Notes under the pieces: model-generated | The model's input: only the letters and a program-made list of their open reading frames with translations | What the model was told of the DNA's origin: nothing | Database searches by the model: none | Shown: piece after piece, positions 31,901 to 39,685 of the stretch | Numbering within the stretch: the stretch's first letter is position 1 | Layout: the number at the start of each line of letters is the position of its first letter | Program-made: the position numbers and the translations under genes | Origin: Stenotrophomonas maltophilia | GTDB taxonomy: Bacteria > Pseudomonadota > Gammaproteobacteria > Xanthomonadales > Xanthomonadaceae | Assembly (NCBI RefSeq): GCF_039555535.1 | Contig: NZ_CP154630.1 | Coordinates: 633,001-697,000, forward strand | Length of the DNA: 64,000 nucleotides | Reading direction: 5' to 3'

Positions 31901-33115
31901 ATCGTCAACGTGGCCGATGGCCGCATTGCTGCCGGCAGCAGCGACGCGGTGACCGGCTCCCAGCTCAATGTCACCAACCAGCGCGTGGGCGCAGTGGAAA
32001 CCCGCGTCGGTGATTTCGATTCGCGCATCGCCACGGTGGAGACCACGGCGGCCAGTGCGGTCGGCTACGACGACGCCAGCCGTGACCGCCTGACCCTGTC
32101 CGGCTTCCAGGGCACCACCATCGACAACGTCGGTGCCGGCAGCATCGCCGCCGGCAGCCGCCAGGCGATCAATGGCGGCCAGCTGTTCCAGTCGCTCAGC
32201 GATGCCGCCAGTTTCCTCGGCGGCGGCGCCAGCGTCGGCATGCAGGGCGTGTTCGTGGCGCCGAACTACGTGATCCAGGGGGCTACCTACAGCAACGTCG
32301 GCGATGCGCTGGGTGCGCTGGACCGCAAGGTCAGCGAGATCGACCGCCGCACCGCCGGTGGCACGCGCTCGGGAACGGCCAGCCTGCGTTCGATGAGTGT
32401 CTCGCTGGATGAAAGCGCACTGGCCAGCGTTGCCGAAGCCCCGGCGACGGCCGATGCGGCACCGGCCAGCACCGCGCGCGTGCAGGGCACGCCGACCGCT
32501 GCGGCGGCGGGTGCGGGCATCCCGGTGGGCACCCCGGCATCGGGGCTCAACGCGGTCGCCATGGGCGACGGCGCGGTGGCCAGCGGCGCCTCGTCCACTG
32601 CCATCGGCCAGGGCGCAAGTGCCACCGCTGCCAACGCGGTGGCGCTGGGCCAGGGCTCGGTTGCCGATCGTGCCAATACGGTGTCGGTGGGCAGCGAAGG
32701 CAACGAGCGCCAGGTCACCAACGTGGCAGCCGGTACCACCGCCACCGATGCGGTCAACAAGGGCCAGCTCGATCGTGGCATGGCCACCGCCAACAGCTAC
32801 ACCGACAGCCGCGTGCAGGCCGTCGCCGACAGCTTCGATGTGTTCAAGGGCGAGGTCGACGGGCGCCTGCGGCACATGGATCGCCGCATCGACCGCCAGG
32901 GCGCGATGAGCGCGGCGATGCTCAACATGGCCACCAGTGCTGCCGGCATCCGTACCCAGAACCGGGTCGGCGTCGGCATCGGCTTCCAGGGCGGCGAATC
33001 GGCACTGTCGCTGGGTTACCAGCGTGCGATCAGCGATCGCGCCACGGTGACGGTCGGCGGTGCCTTCAGCAGCGACGACAGCTCGGTCGGCGTCGGTGCC
33101 GGCTTCGGCTGGTAA
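25934..33115 (+). CDS. Giant trimeric autotransporter adhesin (YadA-like)
   Basis: 2393 residues from the ATG at 25934, with AGGAG 9 bases upstream. It begins with an extended signal peptide (MNRIYRKVWNKALGQLVVAS) cleaved near PATAQ. The passenger is a stack of head repeats (NAIGNGATALGSGANALA type, SVALG motifs) broken by nine HIM necks of the kind RQVTNVAAGTQATDAVNKAQ. HIM positions are near residues 132, 359, 680, 1002, 1323, 1631, 1862, 1980 and 2253. A short stalk with coiled coil (DVFKGEVDGRLRHMDRRIDR) precedes the YadA anchor (last ~70 residues), ending in an aromatic residue (GAGFGW). It should form a surface trimer for adhesion or biofilm. No cysteines or enzymatic domains are visible. 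Confidence 0.93.
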   Translation: MNRIYRKVWNKALGQLVVASELASSDSSSGGVVDQRRDATQATPALLAVALGLVLGLGMSGPATAQSVQIGGSATCVAFSGKLLEKCLIEGSATAKGSNAVAIGSNSSASAANSVALGAGSRATRANTVSVGDAGKERQVTNVAAGTQATDAVNKAQLDAQARATQAALADVAADGDRYFKADGAGDDSDAAKIQGEGALAAGAGAQSLANATTAIGTQAIAAGIGASAFGQGALAIGDASVVVGQSAAAFGLGDTAIGASAYAASENGAATALGALSEATADGATAVGGGAVAMGPGSTALGRGATAANEASIAVGAFSTAVGEYSTALGSNSAAVATGSVALGAGSLADRVDTVSVGAAEYGLTRQITSVAAGTEDTDAVNVGQLKDVAAVADATAKRFQATGSSNSDAGALAEGDDALAAGEAANAIGNGTTAVGAGATAVAQNATAVGNNALASGPNSAAFGNNAQANGPGSVAVGGAAVDANGNPLITSGGVPVVTGATSAGVGGTAVGASADASGFAASSYGVGAYASGAQASAFGAVSNAIGDYSTALGTQSNATGTSSVAIGGPADLIPGLGFFVQTQASGESATAVGAGAIASGDRAVANGSLSEASGAEATALGYFAYAPGENASALGAQTWASGAQSTAVGYYATARGANSVALGANSEAVRANSVAVGSAGNERQITSVAAGSEATDAVNKAQLDAVANIADSTARFFQAQPEADSDAGALAEGEGAIAAGSSSNAIGAGAVAHGAAASAIGDDSVAVGRNSTATGSGGVAIGGLGQAYDEFNQPIVGADGKAQQVGTTAVADATAVGSAAQATGAASSAFGNAAKASGDNSFAAGGKSRATGAYAVAVGDSAFASSDDSTAVGGYSWATASGASAFGSGAWATATNASAFGNAAWASGAGATSIGYNSWANGTSATAVGRGAFGYGDNSVALGFQALGNSINSIAIGTNTVAGGESAIALGAGSNATASNAVALGAGSVANRARTVSVGSSGNERQVTNVAAGTQATDAVNKAQLDAVASTATTTSRFFQASGNGDDVAGALVEGDNALAAGDSANAIGNGATALGSGANALAGNAQAIGFNALATAANASAVGANAQATGEYATAQGAESEASGEQSAAFGAASIASGAGSTAIGALSEASGEEAVAVGYFSNASGSGATAVGSESVASGTAAAAFGIGAEATGGYSTAIGGYAQASAFNATAFGNFANASGSNSVALGGDSQASGAYSTATGQGSLATGTNSVAIGGSLFGTLATEASGNYSTAVGGGAWSGGINSTALGNAAESRAANSVALGADSIADRDNTVSVGGGGNTRQITNVADGTQGNDAVNKNQLDAVAAAAEKTSRQFQASGNADGETGALVEGDNALAAGDAANAIGNGATALGSGANALAANATAVGIDALATGTNAAALGSTAQATGEDSLALGSGASASEVGTSAVGARAQASGVYSTANGTESNASGAQSLASGFRSAASADGTTAVGGYAEATGRLGTALGYGSAASGANTTAVGFGAAAAGTGAVAVGQSSEASGAESVAIGGSTFFGLIPSRASGTGAAAFGAGAWATEDYATAIGWNAWSAGTNATALGANATANGSNSVALGAGSKADRDNTVAVGKAGSERQVTNVAAGTEATDAVNKGQLDAVASVADKTSRQFQASGNADGEAGALVDGENALAAGNAANAIGNGATALGSGANAMAANATAVGFDALATGNNAAALGNAAQASGVDSVALGSGASASETGASATGAGAQAKGPYSTANGAQSTATGTQSQASGFRASASADGASALGSYAEASGRLGTAVGYGSKATGLNATAVGVSANASAAGSVALGGGSVADRANTVSVGSAVNNRQVTNVANGTEINDAVNRGQLDAVAFTANTTNRYFRANGTGTANAIGTDSVAMGSVANAAGARSIALGANATVSASGALAVGAGAGAVGVNSVAIGAGARALDANVVSVGSGNPTDGPATRRIVNVADGRIAAGSSDAVTGSQLNVTNQRVGAVETRVGDFDSRIATVETTAASAVGYDDASRDRLTLSGFQGTTIDNVGAGSIAAGSRQAINGGQLFQSLSDAASFLGGGASVGMQGVFVAPNYVIQGATYSNVGDALGALDRKVSEIDRRTAGGTRSGTASLRSMSVSLDESALASVAEAPATADAAPASTARVQGTPTAAAAGAGIPVGTPASGLNAVAMGDGAVASGASSTAIGQGASATAANAVALGQGSVADRANTVSVGSEGNERQVTNVAAGTTATDAVNKGQLDRGMATANSYTDSRVQAVADSFDVFKGEVDGRLRHMDRRIDRQGAMSAAMLNMATSAAGIRTQNRVGVGIGFQGGESALSLGYQRAISDRATVTVGGAFSSDDSSVGVGAGFGW

Positions 33116-33272
33116 GCCACTCCATCGCGCCGGCGGCCACCCACGCCGGCGCAGCACCTGCAACGAGGGCCTGGGGGGAGGTCACGGCAATCCCGGCTGG
33201 GCCGGCCGGGAGTCGTCAAGGAATGATGGCCGCAGTGTTGGTTCGATCCATGACCCAGAAGAGGAATTCGAC

Positions 33273-35165
33273 GTGATCAAGAAGCAGAACCTTCGCATCA
33301 ATGTGTTGGCAGCCGCCGTGCTGTCGCTGACCGGTGTTGGCCTGGCACAGGCCGCCGACCTGAAAGCAAATGCGCCGTTGTCCGGCCCGAAGACGCAGCA
33401 GGTTGATGGCATCATCGTGAAGTACCGCGCTGGCAGCGCCGCAGCTGCCGATGCAAACGCCAAGCTGGCCGTGGTCAACTCGGCCATCGCGCGCGCCGTG
33501 CCGGCAGGCACCAGCGCGGCTGCGCGCAGTGCCGCGCTGCGCCCGCAGGTGGCCCGCAAGCTTGGCATCGGTGCAGATCTGATCCGCCTGCAGGGAGGGA
33601 TCGCGCGCGCCGAGCTGGACAAGGTGCTGGGCGAACTGAAGGCTGACCCGACCGTCGAATATGCGGTGGCCGACGCCGTCATGTATCCGATCGATGCCGC
33701 GTCGTCGCCGCGCGCTGACGCCGTCGCGAAGTCCGATGCGTCGCCCAACTTCGTGCCCAATGATCCGTACTACCAGAGCCACAACTGGCACTTCCACAAC
33801 CCGGTCGGCGGCGTCAACGCACCGGCCGCATGGGACGTCTCGCAGGGCGAGGGCATCGTGGTGGCCGTGCTCGATACCGGCATCCTGCCCGAGCACCCGG
33901 ATTTTGCCGCCGGCACCCTGCTGGAGGGCTACGACTTCATCAGCCAGGCCAGCCGCTCGCGTCGTGCCGCCGATGGCCGCGTGCCGGGTGCACTCGACTA
34001 CGGTGACTGGATGCCCACTGCCAACGCCTGCTACGACGGTTCGCCGGTACGTGACAGCAGCTGGCACGGTACCCATGTGACCGGCACCATCGCCGAGGCC
34101 ACCAACAACGGCCTGCATACCGCCGGCCTGGCCTACAAGGCCAAGGTGCTGCCGGTACGCGTGCTCGGCTACTGCGGTGGCACCCTGTCGGACATCACCG
34201 ACGCCATCACCTGGGCTTCGGGCGGTACCGTGGCCGGCATCCCTGCCAACCAGAATCCCGCCGAAATCATCAACATGAGCCTGGGCGGCTCCGGCAGCTG
34301 TGATCCGGCCTACCAGGCGGCCATCACCGGTGCCACCAACCGCGGTACCCTGGTGGTGGTGGCAGCCGGCAACGACTCGATGAATGTCGCCAACGCCCGC
34401 CCGGCCAACTGCGACGGCGTGGTCTCGGTCGGCGCGACCGGCATCACCGGCGCCATGGCCTACTACTCCAACTTCGGTACCCGCATCGATCTGTCCGGCC
34501 CGGGCGGTGGCGTCACCGACGGCAATCCGAACGGCTATGTCTGGCAGGCGGTGTCCAGCAGCAAGACGTCGCCGCCGGCAGCCGGTTCCACCGAGGGCTA
34601 CACCCTGGGCGGCAAGGCCGGCACCTCGATGGCGGCACCGCATGTGGCTGCCGTCGCCGCGCTGGTGCAGAGCGCGCTGATCGCCGCCAACCGCGACCCG
34701 CTCGCACCGGCAGGCATGCGGACCCTGCTGAAGGAAACGGCACGTCCGTTCCCGGTCAGCATTCCGTCCGCCACCCCGATCGGCACCGGCATCGTCGACG
34801 CCAAGGCCGCGCTGGACAAGGCCCTGGAAGAGCCGTGCACCGAGAACTGCGGTCCGGTGGCCAAGCCGCTGACCAACAAGGTGGCCATCGGCGGGTTGAG
34901 TGGTGCCGCCGGCAGCAGCGTGCTTTACAGCTTCGAGGCCGCGGCAGGCAAGCAGCTCAGCGTCATCACCTATGGCGGCACCGGCAACGTATCGGTGTAC
35001 CTGGCCAAGGGCCGTGAACCGAGTGCCACCGACAACGATGCGCGCTCGACCCGCCCGGGCACCTCGGAAACGGTGCGCGTAACTGCAGCGACTGCCGGCA
35101 CCTACTACATCAAGGTGGTGGGCGAAGCGGCATACAGCGGCGTGAGCATTCTCGCCACGCAGTAA
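33273..35165 (+). CDS. stmPr1: Secreted subtilisin-family serine protease (StmPr1-like)
   Basis: 630 residues from the GTG at 33273, which follows GAGGAAT. Signal peptide ends at GLAQA (27 residues). An inhibitor-like propeptide (about 28-140) is followed by the S8 domain with Asp201 (VAVLDTGILPEH), His265 (SWHGTHVTGTIAE) and Ser452 (GTSMAAPHVAAVAAL). After ECTENCGP comes a C-terminal PPC domain (about 525-630) that is usually removed on maturation. S. maltophilia StmPr1 is, from memory, encoded immediately next to the xps genes and exported by them, which fits here. It degrades collagen, fibronectin and similar host proteins. A terminator separates it from xpsE. Confidence 0.93.
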   Translation: MIKKQNLRINVLAAAVLSLTGVGLAQAADLKANAPLSGPKTQQVDGIIVKYRAGSAAAADANAKLAVVNSAIARAVPAGTSAAARSAALRPQVARKLGIGADLIRLQGGIARAELDKVLGELKADPTVEYAVADAVMYPIDAASSPRADAVAKSDASPNFVPNDPYYQSHNWHFHNPVGGVNAPAAWDVSQGEGIVVAVLDTGILPEHPDFAAGTLLEGYDFISQASRSRRAADGRVPGALDYGDWMPTANACYDGSPVRDSSWHGTHVTGTIAEATNNGLHTAGLAYKAKVLPVRVLGYCGGTLSDITDAITWASGGTVAGIPANQNPAEIINMSLGGSGSCDPAYQAAITGATNRGTLVVVAAGNDSMNVANARPANCDGVVSVGATGITGAMAYYSNFGTRIDLSGPGGGVTDGNPNGYVWQAVSSSKTSPPAAGSTEGYTLGGKAGTSMAAPHVAAVAALVQSALIAANRDPLAPAGMRTLLKETARPFPVSIPSATPIGTGIVDAKAALDKALEEPCTENCGPVAKPLTNKVAIGGLSGAAGSSVLYSFEAAAGKQLSVITYGGTGNVSVYLAKGREPSATDNDARSTRPGTSETVRVTAATAGTYYIKVVGEAAYSGVSILATQ

Positions 35166-35190
35166 GCGCGCATCGCGGTAGTTGAATGGC

Positions 35191-35229
35191 CGAAGCCCGT
35201 CACCCGCATGTGACGGGCTTCGTCTTTTT
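35191..35229 (+). terminator. Protease gene terminator
   Basis: CGAAGCCCGTCA, 8-base loop, TGACGGGCTTCG, then TCTTTTTA. It ends protease transcription before the xps operon. Confidence 0.88.
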
Positions 35230-35302
35230 ACGAAAGCGGGCGGCGGGGCGACGGAAATCACGGCGTAACTGCTAAAGTCGAGCCGATTGACAGGAGGGTC
35301 AC

Positions 35303-37024
35303 GTGAACGCGCTTGCTGCAACCGCCGCTGACGACGCCGAAGGTCGCATCCTGGATGCGTTGCTGGCGCGTGGCCGCCTCAAGGAGGGCGATCTTGCACG
35401 GGCTCGGCCGCTGCACGCGGAGGCGGGCGGCAGCCTGCTCGGCCTGCTGGTGCGGCTGGGGCTGGTATCCGAACGTGACCAGGCGCAGGCCAGCGCCGAG
35501 GTGCTGGGTCTGCCGCTGCTGGATGGCAAGCAATTGCCGGATTCACCGCCCCAGGGCCTGGCCGAGGGCCTGCCGCTGTCCCTTCGTTTCCTCAAGCAGT
35601 TCCATGTATGCCCGCTGGCGCTGGATGAACAGGGCGTGCGGCTGTGGCTGGCGGACGCCCACGATCCGTACCCGCAGCAGGCCGTGCAGCTGGCGCTGGG
35701 CGTACCGGTGACGCCGGTGTTGGGCATGCGTGCGGAGATCGATGACCTGGTCGAGCGCTGGTTCGGCCAGGGCCGCAGCGCGATGGGCGCGATCGTTGAA
35801 ACCGCAGACGGCGAGGGTGGCGCGGTCGACGATATCGAGCACCTGCGCGACCTTGCCTCGGAAGCGCCGGTGATCCGCCTGGTCAACCTGGTGATCCAGC
35901 GTGCGGTGGAGCTGCGCGCTTCGGACATCCATGTCGAGCCGTTCGAGAGCCGGCTGAAGGTGCGTTACCGCGTCGACGGCGTGCTGGTGGAGGGCGAAAG
36001 CCCGCCGGCCAACCTCACTGCCGCGGTGATCAGCCGCATCAAGATCATGGCCCGCCTCAACATCGCCGAGCGCCGCCTGCCGCAGGATGGGCGCATCATG
36101 CTGCGCGTTCAGGGCAAAGAGCTGGACCTGCGCGTGAGCACGGTGCCGACCGCGCACGGCGAGAGCGTGGTGATGCGCCTGCTCGACCGCGAAACGGTAG
36201 TGTTCGATTTCCATCGGCTCGGCTTTACCGATGCGTTCCTGCCGCAGTTCCGCAAGGTGCTGGAACAACCGCACGGCATCCTGCTGGTCACCGGCCCGAC
36301 CGGTTCGGGCAAGACCACCACGCTGTACACCGCGCTGAGCCAGCTCAACACCGCCGACGTCAAGATCATCACGGTGGAAGATCCGGTCGAGTACCAGATC
36401 GAGGGCATCAACCAGATCCAGGCCAAGCCGCAGATCGGCCTGGACTTTGCCAACGCACTGCGCAGCATCGTGCGCCAGGACCCGGACATCATCATGATCG
36501 GCGAAATGCGCGACCTGGAAACCGCGCGCATCGCGATCCAGTCGGCGCTGACCGGCCACCTGGTGCTGTCCACCCTGCACACCAACAATGCGGCCGGCGG
36601 CATCACCCGCCTGCTCGACATGGGTGTGGAGGACTATCTGCTCACTTCCACCATCAACGGCATCCTGGCCCAGCGCCTGGTGCGCCGGCTGGAACCGACG
36701 CACGCCGAGCGCTATGAAGCCTCGCCGGAGGAGATCGAGCGTTTCGAGCTGCGCCGTCTGCAACCGGAAGGGCCGATCCACCTGTACCGCCCGAAGCCTT
36801 CGGCACTGGCGCCGACCGGCTACCTGGGCCGCACCACCATCATGGAATTCCTGGTAATGAACGACGCGCTGCGGCGTGCGGTGATGCGCCGCGATGGCAT
36901 GGGCGAGATCGAACGCATCGCCCGCGAAGCCGGCATGCGCACCATGTACGAGGATGGCCTGGCCAAAGCGCTCAGCGGCCAGACCACCATCGAGGAAGTG
37001 CTGCGCGTGACCGAGGAAAGCTGA
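35303..37024 (+). CDS. xpsE: Type II secretion ATPase XpsE (GspE)
   Basis: 573 residues from the GTG at 35303, preceded by AGGAGG. The N-terminal domain (1-150) contacts XpsL. The core has Walker A TGPTGSGKTTTL (about 330-341), the Asp box VEDPVEYQIEGINQIQ, Walker B PDIIMIGEMRD and the His box SALTGHLVLSTLHTNNA. The region that in most GspE proteins carries two CxxC pairs binding zinc is present (RLVRRLEPTHAERYEASPEE onward) but has no cysteine at all. It powers pseudopilus assembly from the cytoplasmic side. First gene of an eleven-gene operon ordered as in Xanthomonas. Confidence 0.96.
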   Translation: MNALAATAADDAEGRILDALLARGRLKEGDLARARPLHAEAGGSLLGLLVRLGLVSERDQAQASAEVLGLPLLDGKQLPDSPPQGLAEGLPLSLRFLKQFHVCPLALDEQGVRLWLADAHDPYPQQAVQLALGVPVTPVLGMRAEIDDLVERWFGQGRSAMGAIVETADGEGGAVDDIEHLRDLASEAPVIRLVNLVIQRAVELRASDIHVEPFESRLKVRYRVDGVLVEGESPPANLTAAVISRIKIMARLNIAERRLPQDGRIMLRVQGKELDLRVSTVPTAHGESVVMRLLDRETVVFDFHRLGFTDAFLPQFRKVLEQPHGILLVTGPTGSGKTTTLYTALSQLNTADVKIITVEDPVEYQIEGINQIQAKPQIGLDFANALRSIVRQDPDIIMIGEMRDLETARIAIQSALTGHLVLSTLHTNNAAGGITRLLDMGVEDYLLTSTINGILAQRLVRRLEPTHAERYEASPEEIERFELRRLQPEGPIHLYRPKPSALAPTGYLGRTTIMEFLVMNDALRRAVMRRDGMGEIERIAREAGMRTMYEDGLAKALSGQTTIEEVLRVTEES

Positions 37025-37048
37025 TGCGCGCAGGACGCCGGGGCTGAC

Positions 37049-38269
37049 ATGCCGAACTACCGCTACAAGGCGCTCAATCCGCACGGCGAGATCTTCGACG
37101 GGCAGATGGAAGCAGGCAGCGAGGCCGAACTGATCGCGCGCCTGCAGGATCAGGGCCACCTGCCGATGGAGACCCAGCTGGCCGATGGCGGCGTGGTCGG
37201 CGGCAGCAGCTGGCGCACGCTGCTGCGCCAGCGCCCGTTGCAGGGTGCGGCGCTGCTGCAGTTCACCCAGCAGCTGGCGACCCTGCTGGGTGCCGGCCAG
37301 CCGCTTGACCGTGCGCTGTCGATCCTGCTCGGCCTGCCGGAAGACGAGCGTTCGCGCCGCGCGATCACCGACATCCGCGACGTGGTGCGCGGTGGTGCGC
37401 CGCTGTCGACCGCATTGGAGCGCCAGCACGGCCTGTTCTCGCGCCTGTACGTGAACATGGTGCGTGCCGGCGAGGCGGGTGGCAGCCTGCACGAGACGCT
37501 GCAGCGGCTGGCCGACTATCTCGAACGCAGCCGCGCGCTGCAGGGCAAGGTGATCAACGCACTGGTCTATCCGGCCATCCTGCTGGTGGTGGTGGGCGGT
37601 GCGCTGCTGTTCCTGCTCGGTTACGTGGTGCCACAGTTCGCGCAGATGTACGAAAGCCTGGACGTGGCGCTGCCGTGGTTCACCAATGCGGTGCTGCAGC
37701 TGGGCCTGTTCGTGCGCGACTGGTGGGTGCTGCTGCTGGTGGTGCCTGCAGTGCTGGCACTGTTCTTCGAACGCAAGGTACGGCAGCCGGCGTTCCGGCT
37801 GGCGCTGGATGGATGGCTGCTGCAGCGTCGCGGCATCGGCCGCCTGCTGGGCGAACTGGAAACCGCACGGCTGGCGCGCACGCTGGGCACCCTGCTGCGC
37901 AATGGCGTGCCGCTGCTCGGGGCGCTGGGCATCGCACGCAACGTGCTGGGCAACCGCGCGCTTGCCGCTGACGTGGAAGCGGCCGCCGATGAAGTGAAGA
38001 ACGGTGCCGGCCTGTCGCTGGCGCTGTCACGTGGCAAGCGATTCCCGCGCCTGGCGCTGCAGATGATCCAGGTCGGCGAGGAGTCCGGCGCGCTCGATAC
38101 CATGCTGCTGAAAGCTGCCGACACGTTTGAACAGGACAGCGCCCGTCGCATCGACCGCCTGTTGGCGGCGATGGTGCCGGCGATCACCCTGGTGCTGGCC
38201 TCGGTGGTCGGTGCGGTGATCGTGGCCGTGCTGGTGCCGTTGTACGACCTGACCAATGCCATCGGCTGA
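37049..38269 (+). CDS. xpsF: Type II secretion inner-membrane protein XpsF (GspF)
   Basis: 406 residues, 24 bases after xpsE. It begins MPNYRYKALNPHGEIFDGQM, the usual GspF start. Two cytoplasmic T2SSF domains are visible: FTQQLATLLGAGQPLDRALS to AGEAGGSLHETLQRL in the first half and ARLARTLGTLLRNGVPLLGA to GEESGALDTMLLKA in the second, each followed by a long helix (PAILLVVVGGALLFLLGYVV; MVPAITLVLASVVGAVIVAV). It forms the membrane platform that couples XpsE to the pseudopilus. Confidence 0.96.
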   Translation: MPNYRYKALNPHGEIFDGQMEAGSEAELIARLQDQGHLPMETQLADGGVVGGSSWRTLLRQRPLQGAALLQFTQQLATLLGAGQPLDRALSILLGLPEDERSRRAITDIRDVVRGGAPLSTALERQHGLFSRLYVNMVRAGEAGGSLHETLQRLADYLERSRALQGKVINALVYPAILLVVVGGALLFLLGYVVPQFAQMYESLDVALPWFTNAVLQLGLFVRDWWVLLLVVPAVLALFFERKVRQPAFRLALDGWLLQRRGIGRLLGELETARLARTLGTLLRNGVPLLGALGIARNVLGNRALAADVEAAADEVKNGAGLSLALSRGKRFPRLALQMIQVGEESGALDTMLLKAADTFEQDSARRIDRLLAAMVPAITLVLASVVGAVIVAVLVPLYDLTNAIG

Positions 38270-38318
38270 TGATGGCTCCCTACGCAACCTCGACACTCCG
38301 CAACTGAAAGGACCGACC

Positions 38319-38762
38319 ATGATTGCTTCCCGTCGACCGATCCGCCTTTCCTTCACCGCCGCGCGCAGCCAGTCGGGCATGAGCCTGCTGGAGATCATCA
38401 TCGTCATCGTGCTGATCGGCGCGGTGCTGACCCTGGTCGCCAGCCGCGTGCTGGGCGGCGCCGATCGTGGCAAGGCGAACATCGCCAAGGCCCAGGTGCA
38501 GACCGTTGCCTCCAAGGTCGACAACTACCAGATCGATACCGGCAAGCTGCCGGGCTCGCTCAACGATCTGGTGACCGCACCGGCCGGTGTCGGCGGCTGG
38601 CTGGGCCCGTACGCCAAGCCGGCCGACCTGAATGACCCGTGGGGCCACGCGCTGGAGTACCGCGCGCCGGGCGAAGGCCAGCCGTATGAACTGATCAGCC
38701 TGGGCAAGGACGGCAAGGCCGGTGGCAGCAGTGTCGACGCTGACATCCGCTACCAGCCGTAA
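38319..38762 (+). CDS. xpsG: Major pseudopilin XpsG (GspG)
   Basis: 147 residues from the ATG at 38319, with GAAAGGA upstream; an earlier in-frame ATG lies in xpsF. The prepilin peptidase site is QSG/MSLLEIIIVIVL, with Met at +1 instead of the usual Phe and the required Glu at +5. The C-terminal GspG signature PWGHALEYRAPGEG and the calcium-site region near the end (LGKDGKAGGSSVDADI) are present. It polymerises into the pseudopilus that pushes substrates through the secretin. The prepilin peptidase gene is not in this window. Confidence 0.95.
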   Translation: MIASRRPIRLSFTAARSQSGMSLLEIIIVIVLIGAVLTLVASRVLGGADRGKANIAKAQVQTVASKVDNYQIDTGKLPGSLNDLVTAPAGVGGWLGPYAKPADLNDPWGHALEYRAPGEGQPYELISLGKDGKAGGSSVDADIRYQP

Positions 38763-38768
38763 CCGGGC

Positions 38769-39263
38769 ATGACGCATTTCCTGCCGCGCCGGCTGCCTCG
38801 CCCGCGCCTGCACGACAGGCGCGCAGCGGGCCTGTCGTTGCTGGAAATGCTGCTGGTGATCGCGCTGATCGCCGCGATCGGCCTGATCACCGCCGCGGGT
38901 CTGTCGCGCGGCTTTGCCGGCATGCAGCTGCGCAGCGCCGGCAAGGACATCGCCAACCAGCTGCGCATGGTGCGCGCCCAGGCCATCGCGCGCGGTGAAC
39001 CGCAGCGCTTCGTGATCGAACCGGCGCGTCGCCACTGGCAAGGTGCGAACCAGCGCCAGGGCGACGTCCCGGCGCAGCTGCAGGTGCAGTTCGAAGGCGC
39101 CGCGCAGCTGGCCACCGCACCGGGGCAGGGCGTGATCGAGTTCCATCCCGATGGTGGCTCCAGTGGTGGCCGCATCCGGCTGCAGCGTGAGGGCGCCGAA
39201 TGGCGCATCGATGTCGGCTGGTTGACCGGCGAGGTCCGCTCCGGCCCGTGGCAGGCGCCATGA
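38769..39263 (+). CDS. xpsH: Minor pseudopilin XpsH (GspH)
   Basis: 164 residues, 6 bases after xpsG. Cleavage site RRAAG/LSLLEMLLVIALI near residue 22, Glu at +5. The C-terminal part is the beta-rich globular domain of GspH/FimT (GEPQRFVIEPARRHWQ; VIEFHPDGGSSGGRIRL). It links the tip complex to the major pilin rod. Its stop overlaps the xpsI start (ATGA). Confidence 0.92.
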   Translation: MTHFLPRRLPRPRLHDRRAAGLSLLEMLLVIALIAAIGLITAAGLSRGFAGMQLRSAGKDIANQLRMVRAQAIARGEPQRFVIEPARRHWQGANQRQGDVPAQLQVQFEGAAQLATAPGQGVIEFHPDGGSSGGRIRLQREGAEWRIDVGWLTGEVRSGPWQAP

Positions 39264-39685
39264 AGCGGCGGGCGCGTGGTTTCACCCTGCTGGAAGTGAT
39301 CATCGCCTTCGCCCTGCTGGGCCTTGCGCTGACACTGCTGCTGGGCAGCCTGTCAGGTGGCGCGAAACAGGTCCGCGAGGCCGAGCTGCGCACGCGTGCG
39401 GTGCTGCATGCGCAGTCGTTGCTGGCCGAAGCCGGTGTCGCCTCGCCATTGCAGGTCGGCAGCCAGCAGGGCGACTGGGAACAGGGCCGATACCATTGGG
39501 AGCTGCAGGTGCAACCATGGGTCGAGCCGCGTGCCGGCAACGTGGCACAGGTACAGGCGCAATCGCCGGGGGCTCCCTGGCTGGCCGAGCTGCAGCTTCA
39601 GGTGCGCTGGGGCGACAGCGAACGCGAACAACTGCGCTGGCGCAGCCTGCGCCTGCTGCCACCGGACCTGGAGAGCGCGCGATGA
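39260..39685 (+). CDS. xpsI: Minor pseudopilin XpsI (GspI)
   Basis: 141 residues from the ATG at 39260, overlapping the xpsH stop. Cleavage site KRRARG/FTLLEVIIAFALL, with Phe +1 and Glu +5. The mature domain has the GspI pattern GDWEQGRYHWELQVQPW. It nucleates the tip complex with XpsJ and XpsK. It overlaps xpsJ by four bases. Confidence 0.93.
   Translation: MKRRARGFTLLEVIIAFALLGLALTLLLGSLSGGAKQVREAELRTRAVLHAQSLLAEAGVASPLQVGSQQGDWEQGRYHWELQVQPWVEPRAGNVAQVQAQSPGAPWLAELQLQVRWGDSEREQLRWRSLRLLPPDLESAR

Noticed and set aside
25919..33163. A 2414-codon open frame on the minus strand opposite the adhesin gene.
   Set aside because: The sense strand has a signal peptide, HIM motifs, membrane anchor and ribosome-binding site. 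The antisense frame lacks stops only because of GC-rich, repetitive codon usage.
35543..37492. A 649-codon minus-strand frame across xpsE and xpsF.
   Set aside because: It spans two well-supported plus-strand genes and is compositionally a shadow.
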